From: an uncultured Fidelibacterota bacterium
GTDB lineage: Bacteria; Fidelibacterota; Marinisomatia; Marinisomatales; UBA1611
Direction: 5' to 3'
NCBI GenBank assembly: GCA_937893835.1
Contig: CALCSS010000248.1
Location: 1 to 10,517 of the forward strand
DNA length: 10,517 bases
The notes beneath the pieces were generated by a model. That model made no database searches, had not been told where the DNA came from, and saw only the letters and a program-made list of their open reading frames with translations. The translations under genes were made by a program, and so were the position numbers. Positions 7,198-10,517 of the stretch are shown here, one piece after another (the stretch's first letter is position 1; every line of letters begins with the position of its first letter).

Positions 7198-9396
7198 ATG
7201 AGAAATCGGTTAACCAATCTATTATTTATCACATTTATCTTATCAAGCGCAAGTGCAGGTGTCACCTTCAACTTGAATACCTCAACCGCACCTGGATTTA
7301 CGGATACCAGTTCGACCCTTGTGCTACGCGGGACCATGAATGGATGGTCAGGAAATGATTGGGAGATGTCAAATGTTGGTGGAGATTATTGGGTCTATAC
7401 GAGTGATACATTGGATACGGGAGACTATGACTACAAATACTTCATGATCGATGCAATGGGAAACGAGTTATCAGAATCTACAGATGATAGGGTTTGCACT
7501 ATTTCTGGTGACACAGTTCTATCTCAAGACTATTGGGAAAACGGTACCACACCACCTTATACGGAGACGGATAGTATTGATGTTTGGTTCAGAGTAAGCA
7601 CCGCTGGTATTATTGGCTATGATGGTGATACCATGTTCGTAGCAGGATATATGAACAGTTGGAATGGGGAACCTTTAGTACAAGAAGGAGATTCAGAGTT
7701 TTGGTCAAGGCAGTATTCCTTTGACCCTGAGGGATCAACTATTGGATATAAATTTCAACATGGAACAGGTGGCTGGGAAAGCATTGGAAATAGAACGGCA
7801 ACTCTATCAGCAGATACCACTCTTGTATGGGTGTATTGGGATAACATCCCTCCCAGCGGTGACGAGGCTGTCTATACTGATGTTACCTTAACAGTTGTGG
7901 ATGAAGGTCTAGCATTCCAAGATGTTCGATTCAAGGGTCAATTCTCAAACTGGAGTCTTGTCCAAGGGTATGATGATGGCACCAATGGTGATGAGACCGC
8001 CAATGATGGTATCTGGACCACTGTCCTTGATAGCGTTGTCGGACCCACCTCATACGAATGGGGTGCTGTTGAATGTGACAGTACCTGTGATGAAGGAGGT
8101 GACGGAACTTGGTTATTGGGCTTTATCGGTGAACCAAATCAAGAGTTTTCCATTGCCGAAGATGGCTCTGTCACAGGTTCAACCAGTTTTACAATTCCCT
8201 ACCTGGGTGATCCAATAACCAAGACCGTCATATTCTCAGTTGACATGACAGAGTGGCTTGATGAGGAGGGCTTTACTGGTTTGCCAATATTTAGTGTAGC
8301 CAGAGGTGATCAGATGCAAGTGAGGGGTGCATTCAATGGTTGGAATTGTGATGATCCAGCAGACTGTGAGATGACCCGTACTCCTGGAACAAACCTATTC
8401 AGTCTTGCAACAAGTGTGACTGGATATCCTACTACTGCAACTGAATTCAAATATTTCATGGAACTGGACTCATCATCAGTGGATATTCTAAGTCAGACCT
8501 ATGGTGATATCTATGATGAGATTGGTTGGGAGGATTCGCCACAATTTGGTGGAGGTAATAGATGGTTCACGCTTGGTTCAGATGACGGTACAGGACTTCT
8601 TGAACTTCCTCTTTCCGGATACTTTGACCTCCCTATTGGTGGAGTGGTGCCATGCTGTCGTACTGTTACCTTGACCTTCAATGTTGATATGGTAGATGCC
8701 GTTGAGCAAGGATTTGACTCATTGGAGGATTCGGTATATATATCTTTCAAAGATAGATGGTTGAAATATACGCAAGGCCTTGGAGATGATTATAAGGTCT
8801 ATGCTACTGCAAATGGAGATGGTACTTATTCTGCAGATGCATCCTTTGTTGGCCCTTTCCCATGGCACATGATCTATACCTGGGGTTTCTATGATGTGTC
8901 TGAATTAGCATTCATCGAGGAAGGCGGTGGCTTTGGATTTGGTCGCTCTCGAGCACGTTATCATCATGCAAATGCAAATAACGATTGTTGGTGGAGAGAC
9001 TATAGTTTTCCACAAGACACTTTCCAGGTCGAGGACCCTCCTCTACCTGTTGAGGAGTTTGACCCTGAGTCCATTTGCATCCCATTAGCGAGCGTTGGTG
9101 ATGAAATGATCCCTGATGAATATTTCCTGAGTGAGAACTATCCGAATCCATTCAATCCCACTACCTCTTTCACCTTTGGAATCTCATCCAGCAAAGATGT
9201 AAGAATTAGCATATATAACATCTTGGGCCAGAAGATCTTCTCATTTGAGAAAGGTAGAATGGATGCAGGAACTTATGAGTTCAATTGGAACGGCGAAAAC
9301 CAAATGGGTGAGCAGGTTACTAGCGGCATCTATTTTTACGAGATGGAAGCGGGGAATGATTTCCGAAACATAAAGAAGATGACCCTTCTAAAATAA
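7198..9396 (+). CDS. Secreted multi-module carbohydrate-binding-like protein with type A T9SS sorting domain
   Basis: This 732-residue exported protein has no catalytic domain that I can recognise. The signal peptide is residues 1-20 (LLFITFILSSASA). Four Ig-like modules follow, each marked by an NGW-type turn as in starch-binding/AMPK-type or SusE/SusF-like folds: about 22-118 (RGTMNGW at 44-50), 126-218 (AGYMNSW at 149-155), 225-338 (KGQFSNW at 246-252) and 342-480 (RGAFNGW at 376-382). Modules 1 and 4 also share a KYFM strand (80-83 and 418-421). Residues 488-612 look like a fifth, divergent module without the NGW turn. Residues 642-732 are the type A sorting domain: YFLSENYPNPFNPTTSFTF, RISIYNILGQKI, then GIYFYEME and the basic tail KKMTLLK. 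Close cysteine pairs (293/297, 384/390, 486/487) fit an oxidised extracellular protein. The likely role is glycan capture at the cell surface, with export and processing by T9SS. The ligand is unknown, and Ig modules of this sort can also be purely structural. Confidence 0.87.
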   Translation: MRNRLTNLLFITFILSSASAGVTFNLNTSTAPGFTDTSSTLVLRGTMNGWSGNDWEMSNVGGDYWVYTSDTLDTGDYDYKYFMIDAMGNELSESTDDRVCTISGDTVLSQDYWENGTTPPYTETDSIDVWFRVSTAGIIGYDGDTMFVAGYMNSWNGEPLVQEGDSEFWSRQYSFDPEGSTIGYKFQHGTGGWESIGNRTATLSADTTLVWVYWDNIPPSGDEAVYTDVTLTVVDEGLAFQDVRFKGQFSNWSLVQGYDDGTNGDETANDGIWTTVLDSVVGPTSYEWGAVECDSTCDEGGDGTWLLGFIGEPNQEFSIAEDGSVTGSTSFTIPYLGDPITKTVIFSVDMTEWLDEEGFTGLPIFSVARGDQMQVRGAFNGWNCDDPADCEMTRTPGTNLFSLATSVTGYPTTATEFKYFMELDSSSVDILSQTYGDIYDEIGWEDSPQFGGGNRWFTLGSDDGTGLLELPLSGYFDLPIGGVVPCCRTVTLTFNVDMVDAVEQGFDSLEDSVYISFKDRWLKYTQGLGDDYKVYATANGDGTYSADASFVGPFPWHMIYTWGFYDVSELAFIEEGGGFGFGRSRARYHHANANNDCWWRDYSFPQDTFQVEDPPLPVEEFDPESICIPLASVGDEMIPDEYFLSENYPNPFNPTTSFTFGISSSKDVRISIYNILGQKIFSFEKGRMDAGTYEFNWNGENQMGEQVTSGIYFYEMEAGNDFRNIKKMTLLK
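9121..9393 (+). other. Type A T9SS C-terminal sorting domain
   Basis: This segment encodes residues 642-732 of the modular protein. It starts with the conserved ENYPNPFNPTT motif and continues with two Ig-like strand signatures (VRISIYNILGQKIFSF and GTYEFNWNGEN). It ends with SGIYFYEMEAG and a short basic tail. In the T9SS such domains target cargo through the outer membrane and are removed by PorU. The PorV/PorQ-family gene immediately upstream supports this reading. Confidence 0.9.
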
Positions 9397-9410
9397 TCCT
9401 ATTAAATACA

Positions 9411-9448
9411 TTAGTAAAAAAAGGCTCAATAGAGCCTTTTTTTACTAA
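9411..9448 (+). terminator. Strong intrinsic terminator, 17-bp perfect stem
   Basis: TTAGTAAAAAAAGGCTC (9411-9427) pairs without mismatch to GAGCCTTTTTTTACTAA (9432-9448) around the loop AATA. The GGCTC core followed by T7 is a textbook Rho-independent terminator. The matching A7 on the 5' arm makes it symmetrical, so it could act on either strand. It lies 14 nt after the stop of the modular protein and 12 nt before the GH43 start, so it separates the two or attenuates transcription into GH43. Confidence 0.9.
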
Positions 9449-9460
9449 AAGCATATTTAT

Positions 9461-10517
9461 ATGAGATATTCGTTCATAATTGTTTTTATTCTATGCCTGA
9501 GTGCTTTAGCACAAGACCTAGACTATAAGAACCCTATCATTAAAGGCAGTTATCCAGACCCTTCTATCTGTCGGGTTGGAGAAGATTTCTATATAGTCAA
9601 TTCCTCTTTCGAATATTATCCCGGACTCCCAATACACCATAGTAAGGATCTGGTGAATTGGGAATTGGTCGGTTATGGACTTCACCGTGAGGAGCAATGT
9701 ACTGGTAAAATGAATCTCACCGATGTTCAATACAATGGAGGCATTCATGCACCATCAATAAGATATCATAATGGGAAATTCTATATCATTACTACCAATG
9801 TTTATAGTCCAGCTGAAGAAGAACCATCTGAGATGATCAATTTCATCATAACATCAGAAAAGATAGAAGGACCATGGTCAGATCCATATATCATTAAAGG
9901 TGCACCCGGTATAGACCCTGATATTATATTTGATAACGAAAAGATATGGTATGTTGGTACTCATGCTCCTGATGATCCCAATTTTAATGGTGAAGGTGAG
10001 ATCTGGCTGCAAGAATTGGACAGTACTAATTGGTCATTGACCGGAGAACGATATTTTCTCTGGCGAGGTGCATTATATTATGGTACTTGGGCAGAAGGTC
10101 CTCACATTTATAAAAGAAACGGATATTATTATCTTTTAATAGCAGAAGGTGGAACAAGCCTTAATCATGCCGTTATGGTCGCAGTAAGTGATAATATCAA
10201 AGGACCTTACGTGCCCAATGATAGAAATCCTATTTTAACCTCCCGTCATATTTCTTATGGACACTGGGTAAATAGTATTGGTCATGGAGATCTAATTGAG
10301 TTAGAAGATGGTAGGTGGTATATGGTAACCCTTGGTATCCGCTCAGAGGTTAAGACCCATTCAAACATGGGACGGGAAACACATCTTATACCTGTAACAT
10401 GGGAAAAAGAACCATTTGAATGGCAATACGATGATATTGAAAAAGATTGGTCAATATTACCAGAGCATGAAAGATTTGAAAAACTGCGTCGTGTTAATTA
10501 TGAATGGCCCGTATGTT
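9461..10517 (+). CDS. Glycoside hydrolase family 43 enzyme (beta-xylosidase / alpha-L-arabinofuranosidase type), 3'-truncated
   Basis: The frame is open from ATG 9461 to the window end (352 complete codons, no stop), so the C-terminus is missing. Residues 1-17 are a signal peptide (MRYSFIIVFILCLSALA, cleavage before Q). The five-bladed GH43 propeller follows, with its three acidic residues in place: base Asp33 (GSYPDPSI), pKa-modulating Asp152 (GIDPDIIFD) and acid Glu212 (WAEGPHIYK). The conserved His275 (IGHGDL) is also present. GGIHAPSIRYHNGKFYIITT, YYLLIAEGG and NMGRETHLIPVTW resemble the GH43 subfamilies around 11/12, which act on xylo- and arabinoxylo-oligosaccharides with inversion of configuration; members of about 500-550 residues usually add a C-terminal beta-sandwich, expected beyond the edge. 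An in-frame TAA at 9446 rules out an earlier start, and no Shine-Dalgarno is visible. The signal peptide implies periplasmic or surface action. The exact sugar is uncertain. Confidence 0.93.
   Translation, partial: MRYSFIIVFILCLSALAQDLDYKNPIIKGSYPDPSICRVGEDFYIVNSSFEYYPGLPIHHSKDLVNWELVGYGLHREEQCTGKMNLTDVQYNGGIHAPSIRYHNGKFYIITTNVYSPAEEEPSEMINFIITSEKIEGPWSDPYIIKGAPGIDPDIIFDNEKIWYVGTHAPDDPNFNGEGEIWLQELDSTNWSLTGERYFLWRGALYYGTWAEGPHIYKRNGYYYLLIAEGGTSLNHAVMVAVSDNIKGPYVPNDRNPILTSRHISYGHWVNSIGHGDLIELEDGRWYMVTLGIRSEVKTHSNMGRETHLIPVTWEKEPFEWQYDDIEKDWSILPEHERFEKLRRVNYEWPVC

Noticed and set aside
7922..8218. Plus-strand 98-codon frame inside the modular protein gene
   Set aside because: It is out of frame with a well-supported CDS, and its Met/Pro-rich low-complexity sequence has no signal peptide or motif.
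9518..9748. Minus-strand 76-codon open frame near the 3' side
   Set aside because: It is antisense to the GH43 gene, which has all catalytic motifs; the GH43 frame is simply open past the window end.

Overview
The window looks like a fragment of a Gram-negative genome from the FCB superphylum. The evidence is a TonB-dependent outer-membrane receptor, a PorV/PorQ-family barrel, C-terminal domains of the type IX secretion (T9SS) kind, including the motif YPNPFNP, and Sec signal peptides on all genes whose start is visible. The YPNPFNP tail, the DxDxDG calcium-loop proteins and the moderate GC content fit groups such as Marinimicrobia (SAR406), Ignavibacteria or KSB1 better than classical gut Bacteroides. 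That placement is inference from protein style only; there is no rRNA or other marker here.

Layout: all five genes lie on the + strand and fill almost the whole window. (1) A 5'-truncated TonB-dependent receptor (to 2428) overlaps by 7 nt with (2) a 1239-residue secreted multidomain protein (2422-6141). That protein has EF-hand-like acidic loops, a fibronectin-III-like module and a VVPNP-type C-terminal domain, and it overlaps by 4 nt (ATGA) with (3) a 334-residue PorV/PorQ-family protein (6138-7142). After a 55-nt AT-rich gap with a clear Shine-Dalgarno, (4) a 732-residue secreted protein follows (7198-9396). It is built from repeated Ig-like/carbohydrate-binding-like modules and ends in a type A T9SS sorting domain. 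A perfect 17-bp stem terminator (9411-9448) closes this unit. Only 12 nt later comes (5) a glycoside hydrolase family 43 enzyme (from 9461), probably a beta-xylosidase/alpha-L-arabinofuranosidase, which runs off the 3' end. It has no stop codon in the window but carries all the GH43 catalytic residues.

Working model (inference): this is a surface glycan-acquisition locus. A TonB-dependent porin would import oligosaccharides, a large surface protein and a multi-module binding protein would capture glycan, the PorV-like barrel would serve delivery or anchoring of the T9SS-type cargo, and GH43 would trim xylo- or arabino-oligosaccharides. Unlike the Sus paradigm, no SusD-like lipoprotein is visible next to the receptor; the gene in that position is the 1239-residue protein. 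I saw no RNA genes, insertion sequences, CRISPR array or attachment sites, and no gene-free stretch longer than 64 nt.
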